From the NCBI GenBank assembly GCA_022813675.1, contig CP063375.1, positions 1,376,001-1,440,000 of the forward strand: a DNA stretch of 64,000 nucleotides, read 5' to 3'. The DNA comes from Deferribacteraceae bacterium V6Fe1 (lineage in GTDB: Bacteria > Chrysiogenota > Deferribacteres > Deferribacterales > Deferrivibrionaceae). The notes beneath the pieces were generated by a model. That model worked only from the letters and a program-made list of their open reading frames with translations. It was not told the origin of the DNA and did not search any database. Below are positions 43,200 through 52,259 of the stretch, one piece after another; position 1 is the stretch's first letter; every line of letters begins with the position of its first letter. Made by a program: the position numbers and the translations under genes.

Positions 43200-45243
43200 C
43201 TAAGTTAATCGGCTTAACTAAAAATGCATCAATTCCTGACAATTTTGCCTTTTGCATATTTCCTGCTTCACCTCTTGAAGAAACAGCAATAATTGGCTTT
43301 TCAAACCCTTTTTCTCTAAGTGTCCTTGCAAGTTCAAAACCGTCCATATCAGGCATTACGATATCTGTAATCAATAGATCAATATCGACCTTTTGTGCGG
43401 CATGTATAGCATCATTAGGGTTTGAAACTTCCACGGTATCAATCCAACCGGTAGAGGTTAGCAAACGTTTCATAATTTTTCTGTCTGTAGCTGAGTCATC
43501 AACAATAAGAGCTTTTATATTATTGCTATTCTTGTATAAATTTTTCATATTTTTTCTTTTACTTCTTCGTGGCATCTTTGTGGCAATTTCCATTATCCCT
43601 GAGACATCCACTATAAGCCTTACCTTACCGTCCCCCATAATTGTAGCTCCTGCAATGCCGACATTTCCCCCTAAGTATTCGCCTAAGGACTTAATTACTA
43701 TTTCTTCCTGCCCAACGAGTCTGTCAACAATAAGACCAATCCTCTTTTCTGCCAAAGCAACAACTACTACATACATATCTTGTGAAAAAGAGCCTTCAAG
43801 TTGGAATACTTCATCAAGCCTTATAAGGGACAGCACGGAGTCTCTGAGCTTTAAGACCTCTCGCCCTTCAAAACTATGTATTTCATTGTCATTAATTTTA
43901 ACGGTTTCGATTACAGAAACAAGAGGGATAGCAAAAACTTCACCTGATACCTCTACCAAAAGAGCCTGAATAATTGCAAGTGTAAGAGGTAATTTTAATT
44001 TGAAAGTAGAGCCTTTGTTTATTTCAGACTCAATATTTATTATACCGTTGAGTTTTTCAATGTTTGTTTTTACGACATCCATCCCAACGCCACGACCTGA
44101 AACACCGGTAACCTTTTCGGCAGTGGAAAATCCGGGTTTGAATATTAACCCTAAAACCTCTTCTTTGTTGAGATTTTTTGCCTCATCAGGAGTAATAACC
44201 TCTTTTTCAATAGCTTTTTGCTTTATTTTTTCAGGGTCAATCCCTTTTCCGTCATCTTTTATTTCAATTACTATGTGATTACCTTCGTGGTAAGCATTAA
44301 GCCATACTGTGCCCTTTTTAGGTTTACCCTTTTTAACCCTTTCCTCAGGGGATTCAACCCCATGGTCAACGGCGTTTCTAATCATATGTATTAAAGGGTC
44401 ACCAATTTCTTCTACCACAGATTTATCAAGCTCAGTATCTTCACCGGCAATGACAAGCTCTATCTCTTTATTTAAATCTCTGCATAAGTCTCTTACCATT
44501 CGTGGAAATTTGTTAAACACTTTTCCAATTGGCACCATTCTGGTTTTCATAACTGCAAGCTGTAGTTCAGTAGTGATTAGACCAATCTGTGAGGTAGTTT
44601 CCGCAAGCTGTTCGATTATAAAATCACCTTCGTATTTCTTCTCAAGCTCTACTGCAAGCTGTGTGATTCTGTTTCTACTCAAAACGAGCTCCCCAACCAG
44701 ATTCATAAGGGAGTCAAGTCTTGAAACATCAACCCTGATAGTTTGTTCTATGGCCTTTGTGACTTTTTTAATTTGTGAAGGCTTGTTAACATTTTTTTTA
44801 GACTCTTTAGTTTTATCAGGCTGCTCTTGAGGTTTTACTGAAGAGGGGGCAACAAGTTTCCCCTCATTAGCTAACTTTAATTTTTTTACGGTTTCATCTA
44901 TTGACGCTGTATCGGAATTATTTTTTATATCATCCATTAGCTGTTTGACTACATCGACAAATTCAAGCAAGACATCCATTATCTCTTTTGTTACAGCCAT
45001 TTCACCTTTACGAAGCTTATTTAATATCTCTTCGGCGTGGTGAGTTACCGTTGCCATTTTGTCAAAGCCCAGAAATGAAGATGAACCTTTGATAGTATGA
45101 GCACACCTGAAGATCCCATTTAGTAAATCAAGATCATTTTTTCTATGTTCAAGCTCTACAAGGTCTTGGTCTAATTTTTCTATAAGTTCTTCTGATTCGA
45201 CAATAAAATCGTTAACCAGATCTTGCATATCATCAAAGCTCAT
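43150..45243 (-). CDS. cheA: Chemotaxis histidine kinase CheA with C-terminal receiver
   Basis: A 697-aa kinase. The HPt domain (about 1-105) has the phosphorylated His in CAHTIKGSSSFLGF. A short linker takes the place of a CheY/CheB-binding P2 domain. Dimerisation (about 165-230), HATPase (N box RNAVDHGVE, G1 DDGKGID, G2 GRGVGMDVVK), and a CheW-like domain follow. A REC domain (about 585-697) is fused at the end, with VDDSATDRK, DIVMPDMDG and the K of FLVKPI. Hybrid CheA-REC proteins can use the receiver as a phosphate sink. Next to cheZ, cheY and cheB in the operon. Confidence 0.95.
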   Translation of the reverse strand: MSFDDMQDLVNDFIVESEELIEKLDQDLVELEHRKNDLDLLNGIFRCAHTIKGSSSFLGFDKMATVTHHAEEILNKLRKGEMAVTKEIMDVLLEFVDVVKQLMDDIKNNSDTASIDETVKKLKLANEGKLVAPSSVKPQEQPDKTKESKKNVNKPSQIKKVTKAIEQTIRVDVSRLDSLMNLVGELVLSRNRITQLAVELEKKYEGDFIIEQLAETTSQIGLITTELQLAVMKTRMVPIGKVFNKFPRMVRDLCRDLNKEIELVIAGEDTELDKSVVEEIGDPLIHMIRNAVDHGVESPEERVKKGKPKKGTVWLNAYHEGNHIVIEIKDDGKGIDPEKIKQKAIEKEVITPDEAKNLNKEEVLGLIFKPGFSTAEKVTGVSGRGVGMDVVKTNIEKLNGIINIESEINKGSTFKLKLPLTLAIIQALLVEVSGEVFAIPLVSVIETVKINDNEIHSFEGREVLKLRDSVLSLIRLDEVFQLEGSFSQDMYVVVVALAEKRIGLIVDRLVGQEEIVIKSLGEYLGGNVGIAGATIMGDGKVRLIVDVSGIMEIATKMPRRSKRKNMKNLYKNSNNIKALIVDDSATDRKIMKRLLTSTGWIDTVEVSNPNDAIHAAQKVDIDLLITDIVMPDMDGFELARTLREKGFEKPIIAVSSRGEAGNMQKAKLSGIDAFLVKPINLDEMVAKINSLVQKTNV

Positions 45244-45254
45244 ACTTGCCTCCT

Positions 45255-45890
45255 TTAATTACCAAACTCTTTCAAAAGAGCGTCAACTATATCTTGGTCG
45301 TTCAAGATTTCATCTATATTTCCGGCTCTGTTTAGAGTATTTATGTCAATTTTGTTATCTTTTAATCCAAGTTTAATAACAAGCTCACCCACTTTTCTTT
45401 CTAAAACTTTTATTATCCTTATAAGTTTATCAATTTTTTGCTTGGAAATATCCTGAAATTCCAATGTGGCAATCATATCAAATGAGACATCTTGCCCTTC
45501 AATTGTCTTATCTAATATTCTATCTATAACTCCAAGGGCATGTTCAAAATCACCTGAATGGACATAATCTTTCAAAAGCTTAATGTTTTCTTTTACTTCA
45601 TCTAAGATAAAATTAATGTTATCAGATAGATTTAATATCTCTTCCGATGCTTTTTTTGTATCATTTATAACTTCAGTTAATACTTTTTCAAATAATGGCA
45701 AATCATCAAAAGAATCTTCCATTGTATTGCTTACTTCGGAAAGTTTTTTTACAGCGTCACTGAAATATTTTGCTATTTCAAAAAGCTCACTTTCAGGATT
45801 AATGGAAATATTTGTTATATCGTATTCGCCACTGTTAATTTTTTTGGCTATTTCAATAAGTTCGCCAATATCTTTTAGCTCTTCAGCCAT
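45255..45890 (-). CDS. cheZ: CheZ-like CheY-P phosphatase
   Basis: A 211-aa mostly helical protein. The catalytic region FQDISKQKIDKLI keeps the Asp and Gln of the CheZ active-site motif (FQDXXXQ). The C-terminus QDIVDALLKEFG resembles the CheY-binding peptide of CheZ. It would remove phosphate from CheY-P at the motor or pole. Position between cheY and cheA supports the call. The N-terminal part is diverged. Confidence 0.88.
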   Translation of the reverse strand: MAEELKDIGELIEIAKKINSGEYDITNISINPESELFEIAKYFSDAVKKLSEVSNTMEDSFDDLPLFEKVLTEVINDTKKASEEILNLSDNINFILDEVKENIKLLKDYVHSGDFEHALGVIDRILDKTIEGQDVSFDMIATLEFQDISKQKIDKLIRIIKVLERKVGELVIKLGLKDNKIDINTLNRAGNIDEILNDQDIVDALLKEFGN

Positions 45891-45892
45891 AA

Positions 45893-46270
45893 TTAAAGTC
45901 CCAATAGCTTAAATACTTTCTCCTGTAAAATATCTGGAGTAAAAGGCTTTACTACGTAGTTATTGACTCCGCTTTTAAGGGCTGTAAGTATGTCTTCTTT
46001 TGCAGCTTCTGTGGTGACCATTAAAATAGGTATCTCCTTGTACTGATCTTTAGCTCTTAAAGTTTTTACAAAAGTAAGCCCATCCATCTCAGGCATATTC
46101 CAGTCAGTAATGATTAAGTCTACATTGTTTTGTGCTAAAACTTCCAGTGCTTCAATACCGTTGCCGGCTTCCAATATATTTGAAAAACCGATTTTTATAA
46201 GTGTATTTTTTATAATACGTCTCATTGTGGATGAATCATCAACAGTAATGATTTTGTGGTTGTAGGCCAT
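45893..46270 (-). CDS. cheY: Chemotaxis response regulator CheY
   Basis: A 125-aa single-domain receiver. Acidic pocket VDDSSTMRR, phospho-acceptor Asp in DWNMPEMDG, Thr in MVTTEA and Lys in VVKPFTP are all present. It binds FliM when phosphorylated. A GGAGG ribosome-binding site precedes the ATG. The 69-bp gap to the fliN/fliY gene is one of the few gaps in the operon, but I see no clear promoter or terminator in it. Confidence 0.95.
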   Translation of the reverse strand: MAYNHKIITVDDSSTMRRIIKNTLIKIGFSNILEAGNGIEALEVLAQNNVDLIITDWNMPEMDGLTFVKTLRAKDQYKEIPILMVTTEAAKEDILTALKSGVNNYVVKPFTPDILQEKVFKLLGL

Positions 46271-46339
46271 TATTTCCTCCTTGGAAAAACTTGTATTTGT
46301 CTAATTATAACTAAAATATTCAAATTTTAAATATAAATT

Positions 46340-47242
46340 TTATGCATCCCTTAATTTTTTTAATCTTTCTTCGCGGCTGATAATCTCTTTTATCCTGATT
46401 CCAAAGAATCCGTCTACAATAACTACTTCACCCCTTGCAATCGGCTTGTTATTTACCAGTAGCTCTATAGGCTCATCAGCATAATTGTCAAGCTCAATAA
46501 TATTACCTGGGCCTATCCCCACAATATCTTTCAAAAACATTTTTGTAGAGCCTATCCTTACACTGACAGGGATTTCAACATCAAGAAGCATTTCAATATT
46601 TCCGTCATAAGACTGCGCAAAGCTATTTGATGATTTTTTAGGAGTGTCCTCAAATCCGGGCATTTCATCAAAATCAAAATCGTTATCTTGTGTATTCTCT
46701 TGTTCTTTACCCAAAATATTTTTTATTGAATCTGAAATAACCAGTTGGTAAACCTCTTCATTATTATCGTATGAAATTTTATAGTTTTGAACTAACAAAT
46801 CACTATCAATTGTTATTTTTTCTATTTTTTCAACTTTAGTAACTTCAAATGAAATTTTAGTCCCAAATTTTTCTTGAAATGGGACATTTACCGCTGATAC
46901 CCCTTGTGATGCAAGCTCTTTTACTGCATCTATTAAATCAGGATTCAAATCATCTGCCCCGTTCCCTTCACCCATAAGCATAATGTCAGCAAAAGCCGTT
47001 ATTAATTTAATATCAAATATTAACAGTCCGTTGACACTGTTTCCTTTATCACTGAAATATATTCCTGCCTTCCCTTTACTTTCATTCTCAACTGTTTCAG
47101 CATCCGATTCAAAAATATCCGCAACCTCATAAATTAGAGGCTTACTTATTATCGTGCCTACACTGTTTGAAAATACTTCCCCAAATAAGTCAAAAAATTT
47201 GTAAAGGTTACTATCTCTGTTCGGTTGTAATTGATTTTTCAC
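46340..47242 (-). CDS. fliN: Flagellar motor switch protein FliN/FliY
   Basis: A 300-aa protein of the FliY type. Residues 1 to about 180 form a CheC/CheX-like domain. After an acidic linker, the C-terminal SpoA domain (about 215-290) has MLLDVEIPVSVRIGSTKMFLKDI and the FliN motif ARGEVVIVDGFFGIRI. It forms the C-ring with FliM and FliG. The start is a GTG at 47242 preceded by GGAG, overlapping fliM by 32 bases. Confidence 0.9.
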   Translation of the reverse strand: MKNQLQPNRDSNLYKFFDLFGEVFSNSVGTIISKPLIYEVADIFESDAETVENESKGKAGIYFSDKGNSVNGLLIFDIKLITAFADIMLMGEGNGADDLNPDLIDAVKELASQGVSAVNVPFQEKFGTKISFEVTKVEKIEKITIDSDLLVQNYKISYDNNEEVYQLVISDSIKNILGKEQENTQDNDFDFDEMPGFEDTPKKSSNSFAQSYDGNIEMLLDVEIPVSVRIGSTKMFLKDIVGIGPGNIIELDNYADEPIELLVNNKPIARGEVVIVDGFFGIRIKEIISREERLKKLRDA

Positions 47243-48230
47243 TGCTTAACTCCGCAATAATCTTTTTTATTTTTATCCCTTTTTTCACTCCCACAATACC
47301 GGGCTCTCCAAGAAAACTTTCCAAGTTGTTAACATTTATCTTAATATCTTGATTTGACTTTCTATCAAGTACAACCACATCGTCAGTAGCAAGGTCAAGG
47401 ATTTCTTGAACTAACAGGGTTGTTTTACCAAGCTCAGCATAGACAGGAATTTTAATTTCTTGCAATAGCTCAATAATTTTACTTTCGTGCTGTCCACCTT
47501 TCATCTTTTTGGCTCCGATAAGCCAATCTTGAGAGTTTATTTTACCAAGTATAGGCTCTAAAGTAATTGCAGGCAGACATAAATTTATCATACCGGTAAC
47601 TTCTCCGAATTTCACCTCAAATACTACAAGTACGACCACTTCGTTTTGAGCAACAATTTGGACAACTTGAGGACTGTTTTCACTTATTTCTCTTTTAAAT
47701 TTGATGTTAGGGATAATTTGTTTCCATATATCTTCAAGCTCATTAAGTATCAGAGCAATAACACTTTGTATAATATTTTGTTCTAAAGATGTCATTTCGC
47801 GAATTTTATATAAAGGCTGACCTGGACCTCCTAATAGCTTATCAACTATAGGGAAAACGATAGATGGATTTATTTCAAGAACGGCATTTCCTTCGAGCGG
47901 TATCATACTTATTACATTAAAGCTTGTTGGGTCAGGTAGTGACATTAGAAATTCACCATAGGTCATTTGGTCTACACTTACCAAATTTATATCTGTTATT
48001 GTCCTTAAGTAGTTTGAAAATACGGAGCTGAAGTTTCTGGCAAATTTATCGTGTAAGTTTCTGATAGAGCGCAACTGTTCTTTTGAGACTCTGTCAGGTC
48101 TTCTAAAATCATAGACGGATACTTTTTTAGGGACATAGCTTAAAGTATCTTCCTGTTTTTCTTCGATACCGTCTACAGCAACTGTCGATAGTAGAGCATC
48201 AATTTCTTCTTGGCTTAAAATATCTGCCAC
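47211..48230 (-). CDS. fliM: Flagellar motor switch protein FliM
   Basis: A 339-aa C-ring protein. The N-terminus ADILSQEEIDALLSTV is the conserved CheY-P-binding segment. The middle domain has YDFRRPDRVSKEQLRSIRNLHDKFARNF and YGEFLMSLPDPTSFNVI. A C-terminal SpoA/FliN-like domain closes it. Lies between cheB and the fliN/fliY gene. Confidence 0.96.
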   Translation of the reverse strand: MADILSQEEIDALLSTVAVDGIEEKQEDTLSYVPKKVSVYDFRRPDRVSKEQLRSIRNLHDKFARNFSSVFSNYLRTITDINLVSVDQMTYGEFLMSLPDPTSFNVISMIPLEGNAVLEINPSIVFPIVDKLLGGPGQPLYKIREMTSLEQNIIQSVIALILNELEDIWKQIIPNIKFKREISENSPQVVQIVAQNEVVVLVVFEVKFGEVTGMINLCLPAITLEPILGKINSQDWLIGAKKMKGGQHESKIIELLQEIKIPVYAELGKTTLLVQEILDLATDDVVVLDRKSNQDIKINVNNLESFLGEPGIVGVKKGIKIKKIIAELSSEKSITTEQR

Positions 48231-48250
48231 ATAGACTCCTTAATGTTAAT

Positions 48251-49306
48251 TTACTTGCAGTAGTTGACAATGGTATCAGCAATAGATTCAAGGGGCACAA
48301 CTTCATCTGCAATACCAGCTTCAACTACAGCTCTTGGCATACCGTAAACTACGCATGTTTCTTGATTTTGAGCTATAACAGCACCACCCAAACCTTTTAA
48401 CTTTTGCAAACCTTTCAATCCGTCACTTCCCATACCGGTCATTATTACTCCTAAAGCATCCCGTCCAAAATTTTCTGAAACGGACTCCACCATAATATCC
48501 ACACTTGGAATGTGTAACATATTAGATGGCTCATTAGTCACATCTGTATAATAATTCGTCCCAATTTTTTTAATCTTTAGATGAAATCCACCTTTTGCAA
48601 TGTAAACTGTATTTGGTTCAAGTTTTTCTTTTCCTTGAGCTTCAACAACCGTAAGTTGACTAAGCGTATTTAGCCTGTTTGCAAGGGAAGCTGTAAAATT
48701 AGGTGGCATATGTTGGACAACCAGTACAGGCTTGTTTAATGATGACGGAAGCAGCGGTATAACCTTTTGCAAAGACTGGGGACCACCCGTTGAGGTGCCA
48801 ATAGCTACTATTCTTTTATTACCGCTACCGGCTTTTACAGCAGTAGGTGTAAATGTAGTTTTAGGCTGTATTGATTGTTTCGGTTTAGCAGTTGGTATTC
48901 TAAAATGTTTTTTCGTTGCAAATTGTCTAATTTTTTCGATAATTTGATCTTCCAGCTTCATTACACCGAAACTTGCAAATGACTTATCTTTTGTCAGAAA
49001 GTCAACTGCACCAAGTTCAAGCGCTTTTATAGTGGCTTCAGCCCCTTCGGAAGTAAGTGAACTTACCATAATAACAGAAGTAGGGCATTTTGACATAATT
49101 TGACTTAGAGCCTCAAGTCCATCCATAATAGGCATTTCAATATCAAGGGTGATAACATCAGGTCTTAACTTTTCGGCAAGCTCGACAGCCTCTTTACCAT
49201 TTCTTCCAAAACCAACAATTTGTATGTCAGGTGCTTTTTGTAACATGTTTTCAATCGCTTTTCTCATAAAAGCGGAATCATCGACTACAAGCAGTCTAAT
49301 TGCCAT
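48251..49306 (-). CDS. cheB: Chemotaxis response regulator/methylesterase CheB
   Basis: A 351-aa protein: receiver domain (about 1-120; VVDDSAFMRK, DIEMPIMDG) and methylesterase domain (about 160-350). The catalytic triad can be read as Ser in IGTSTGGPQSL, His in VQHMPPNF and Asp in TGMGSDGLKG. It demethylates or deamidates receptors opposite CheR. Overlaps the fliA end by 11 bases. Confidence 0.96.
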   Translation of the reverse strand: MAIRLLVVDDSAFMRKAIENMLQKAPDIQIVGFGRNGKEAVELAEKLRPDVITLDIEMPIMDGLEALSQIMSKCPTSVIMVSSLTSEGAEATIKALELGAVDFLTKDKSFASFGVMKLEDQIIEKIRQFATKKHFRIPTAKPKQSIQPKTTFTPTAVKAGSGNKRIVAIGTSTGGPQSLQKVIPLLPSSLNKPVLVVQHMPPNFTASLANRLNTLSQLTVVEAQGKEKLEPNTVYIAKGGFHLKIKKIGTNYYTDVTNEPSNMLHIPSVDIMVESVSENFGRDALGVIMTGMGSDGLKGLQKLKGLGGAVIAQNQETCVVYGMPRAVVEAGIADEVVPLESIADTIVNYCK

Positions 49307-50036
49307 AGAATGCTCCTTTCAATCTTTTTTTCAGTTTTGCCACAGCTGCTGAATGTATTTGCGAAGTTCTCGATTCGGTTATATTTAATACTTCACCTAT
49401 TTCTTTCATTGTAAGCTCTTCATAATAATATAATGTAATTACAGCTTTTTCTTTTTCGTTAAGCTTGTCAATTGCATCTGATAATAAACCTATAAGCTCT
49501 TCTTTTTCAATAGCTTCTTCAGGATTTAGAAAAGTTCCTTTTATAAAGTCTACCAGGTCTGTTTCATTATCATCCCCTACAGAGTTGTTTAGACTAATAA
49601 CCTGGTTGTTTTCAAGAACTTGTAACAAGTTAAAAACTTCATCAAGTTCCATATTAGTATATTCTGCAAGCTCTTCTGCGTTAGGTTTTCTTCCTAATTT
49701 AGTAGAAAGTTCAGCTATCTTTGTTTCAAGAGATTTTACTTTTGTTCTAAGGTTTCTCGGTAAGACATCCATTTGCCTCAGGGCGTCTAAAATTGCCCCT
49801 TTAATCCTTCTTTCAGCAAATGCTTTAAATTCAACATTTCTTGACTTATCAAATCGTTTAAAGCTTTCAACCAGTCCCAGACATGCGGCTGAATAAAGTT
49901 CGTCAAGGTCTACCGATGAGGGTAAAGTTTGGGAGATTCTGATTACCCAGCTTTTTATTTTAGGGATAAACTCTTCAGCGAGAGTATTTTGGTCTTCAGC
50001 GGAAATTTTATCTAAATATTTGTCATAACCTGTCAC
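49296..50036 (-). CDS. fliA: Flagellar sigma factor sigma-28 (FliA)
   Basis: A 246-aa sigma-70-family protein of the FliA/WhiG type. Region 2 shows VDLDELYSAACLGLVESFKRFD and FKAFAERRIKGAILDALRQMD. Region 3 and region 4 follow, the last with LTMKEIGEVLNITESRTSQIHSAAVAKLK. It directs late flagellar and chemotaxis transcription. Placed after flhF-flhG as in many polar flagellates. Confidence 0.95.
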   Translation of the reverse strand: MTGYDKYLDKISAEDQNTLAEEFIPKIKSWVIRISQTLPSSVDLDELYSAACLGLVESFKRFDKSRNVEFKAFAERRIKGAILDALRQMDVLPRNLRTKVKSLETKIAELSTKLGRKPNAEELAEYTNMELDEVFNLLQVLENNQVISLNNSVGDDNETDLVDFIKGTFLNPEEAIEKEELIGLLSDAIDKLNEKEKAVITLYYYEELTMKEIGEVLNITESRTSQIHSAAVAKLKKRLKGAFYGN

Positions 50037-50239
50037 AGAAGCTTCCTGTATGTATTAAAAATATCTTCAATATAGCCAAAAATAATTTTTGACACAATGT
50101 AAACTACTATAAAGAGAATAAAATCTTTTACAATGTATTCAAAATTAATTTCAAAATATACGATATATTTATACAAAAAAGAAACAATAAATGCGATAGA
50201 GGCCACAAGAAAAGCAAAATGTTTGTATAATCCGGTCAT
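50033..50239 (-). CDS. Small two-helix membrane protein between flhG and fliA
   Basis: A 68-aa protein with two hydrophobic helices (about residues 6-26 and 37-58) and no motif. It starts in overlap with the flhG stop and its stop overlaps the fliA start (both four-base overlaps), which argues that it is a translated gene. Function unknown. Confidence 0.7.
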   Translation of the reverse strand: MTGLYKHFAFLVASIAFIVSFLYKYIVYFEINFEYIVKDFILFIVVYIVSKIIFGYIEDIFNTYRKLL

Positions 50240-51084
50240 GATACAAGCCTCCTTAATATATCTTTTAAGCTAATGTTATTTTTGGGAATTTCAACGGTAA
50301 TCCCGTTTAGCTTTTGCAAAACTGCTGATAAATCTTTTATATAAACGGAATTTGGATTAAATACCGCAAGAGGTTGCTGCTTTTTTACCGATTTAATAAT
50401 ATTAGTATCTTCTCTGAGGTATCCAAGAAAGTTTATGTCTATTTTAAGAAACTTATCAATTATTTTTTGTAAATTGTCAAATAGTGCTTTTGCTCCCTTT
50501 TCGTCAGTGATTCTGTTTATTACAAGGTTTATTTCTTTTATACCGTAATCTTTGTTGGCTACCTTGATTAGTGCATATGCATCAGTTATTGCTGTTGGCT
50601 CAGCTTGAGTTAAAATTATATTGTAGTCCGAAATAGCAACAAACTTCATTACGTTTTCAGAAATACCTGCACCTGCATCAAAAATTATATATTCATATTT
50701 TTCATCAATATAGACAAAAATCTCAATTAACTTCTCAAAATCTTCTTCCGAGATAGATGCAAGCTTCGAAAAACCGCTTGATGCTGGGATTACGTCAAAA
50801 CCATAGTTTGAAGTCGTGATTAGCTCTTTTGGAGATAGATTTTTTTCAAAGTAGTCAATAATGGTATTTTTGGGGCTTAAATTAAGTAGGATGTCAACAT
50901 TCGCAAGCCCTAAGTCCGCATCAAATAAGAGGACTTTTTTTCCGTTTTTTGCCAACAGGTAGGCAAAGTTTACTGAGAAATTTGTTTTCCCGACTCCACC
51001 TTTGCCACTTGAAATAGTAATGTATTTAGCCTTCTTTTTCTTTTCCCAGGCTATTTTTCTAAGCTGTTGTGCCTGATCTGCCAT
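50236..51084 (-). CDS. flhG: Flagellar number regulator FlhG (MinD/ParA-type ATPase)
   Basis: A 282-aa P-loop ATPase (FleN/YlxH). The deviant Walker A SSGKGGVGKTNFSVNFAY carries the signature Lys; LLFDADLGLANVD and IIFDAGAGISE follow. I start it at 51084, where ATG shares a base with the flhF stop (TAATG) after GGAG; a GTG four codons upstream is possible. The N-terminal DQAQQLRKIA resembles the FlhF-activating DQAXXLR motif. Confidence 0.94.
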   Translation of the reverse strand: MADQAQQLRKIAWEKKKKAKYITISSGKGGVGKTNFSVNFAYLLAKNGKKVLLFDADLGLANVDILLNLSPKNTIIDYFEKNLSPKELITTSNYGFDVIPASSGFSKLASISEEDFEKLIEIFVYIDEKYEYIIFDAGAGISENVMKFVAISDYNIILTQAEPTAITDAYALIKVANKDYGIKEINLVINRITDEKGAKALFDNLQKIIDKFLKIDINFLGYLREDTNIIKSVKKQQPLAVFNPNSVYIKDLSAVLQKLNGITVEIPKNNISLKDILRRLVS

Positions 51085-52259
51085 TAACTTCTCCACAAAT
51101 TTGGTATTTCGTTGAAGATGAATTTAGCAATCTTTTTGCCATCCGGAATTTCCATATCTTCAGGTACATTTTGACCATTTGTCATAAGAAGTATAGGCAC
51201 TTTTTTTAAGATAGGAAGACTTGCAAGGGTTCCAAAATATCTTGTTTCATCAAGTTTTGTAAATATCAGGTAATCAGGGCTTAATTTTGAATACCTGTTA
51301 AAAGTGTCCCCCAGTTCGCTATGGTTTGAGCTCATTGAGAGTACCAAAGCTACATTTATCAATGGATTGGTAGTAAGAAAACTTTTCAGGTCATCAATCT
51401 GTGCCGTGTCGTATTGGCTTCTGCCCATCGTATCAAGGAGTATATATTCATAGTCTTCAAAATCTAAGATTATCTCATTTAATTCTGTAGGGCTACTTGC
51501 AACTCTTAGTGGGACATCAATTATTTCTGCATAGCTTTTTAACTGCTCCACGGCTCCTATTCTAAATGTGTCTATCGAAATAAGTGCAACAGATTTTTGT
51601 AACTTAAGGGCAAGGTTAGCGGCAATTTTTGCCACAGTGGTAGTTTTCCCCACGCCGGTCGGGCCAACAAGTGCCAAAACTTTTTTCTTTAAAGTAGAAA
51701 AATAGCTTTTTTCCGTAGGTATCAAATCACCAAAAAGTTGAGCAGCGATATTTTTAATCTGTAAAGGTGTGGAATTTTCTGGAATACGGTTTTCTATCTT
51801 TTTGAGAAACTTATAACTGAGGACATCATCCACTTCGTTTTTTATCATAATATTATAGACTTCTTGTAATGATTTTGGCAAATCAAGAGCAATATTTTCA
51901 GAAATTGCAGTTTTCATTTCACTGATTTGCTTCTTGATTTCATTCATATCGTTAAGAAGCATTTCAAACTTATTAAGCCCCAAAGAGTTTATTATATCAG
52001 TAATTTTACTTATATCTGCACTATCGTCCGTATTTTTTTCAGGTGCAGGATTATAATTTTCTTTCGGTTTTTTTACTTCCCTTTTGGCGGTATAGTCAAC
52101 TGCAGCAGTTACTTCAATCATTGGCCTTGAAAAAAGTCCGAAGCTGCCATTTTTTACAATTTTTCTTGTGGATAAGATAACTGCATCAGGTCCAAGCTCT
52201 TTTTTGATAAGTGCCATCGCCTCTTTCATATCATAAACTTCATACTTTTTTATTTTCAT
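51084..52259 (-). CDS. flhF: Flagellar biosynthesis SRP-type GTPase FlhF
   Basis: A 391-aa SRP-family GTPase that places the flagellum, usually at the pole. A basic N-terminal B domain (MKIKKYEVYDMKEAMALIKKE) and a linker precede the NG domain with G1 VGPTGVGKTTTVAKIA, SIDTFRIGAVEQLK, and DTMGRSQYD as G3; TKLDE is G4. The gene follows flhA with a four-base overlap. Confidence 0.95.
   Translation of the reverse strand: MKIKKYEVYDMKEAMALIKKELGPDAVILSTRKIVKNGSFGLFSRPMIEVTAAVDYTAKREVKKPKENYNPAPEKNTDDSADISKITDIINSLGLNKFEMLLNDMNEIKKQISEMKTAISENIALDLPKSLQEVYNIMIKNEVDDVLSYKFLKKIENRIPENSTPLQIKNIAAQLFGDLIPTEKSYFSTLKKKVLALVGPTGVGKTTTVAKIAANLALKLQKSVALISIDTFRIGAVEQLKSYAEIIDVPLRVASSPTELNEIILDFEDYEYILLDTMGRSQYDTAQIDDLKSFLTTNPLINVALVLSMSSNHSELGDTFNRYSKLSPDYLIFTKLDETRYFGTLASLPILKKVPILLMTNGQNVPEDMEIPDGKKIAKFIFNEIPNLWRS

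Noticed and set aside
43523-44830. Long open frames opposite cheA
   Set aside because: They are antisense shadows of a clearly conserved kinase; composition is Ser/Ile/Phe-rich as expected for reversed coding sequence.
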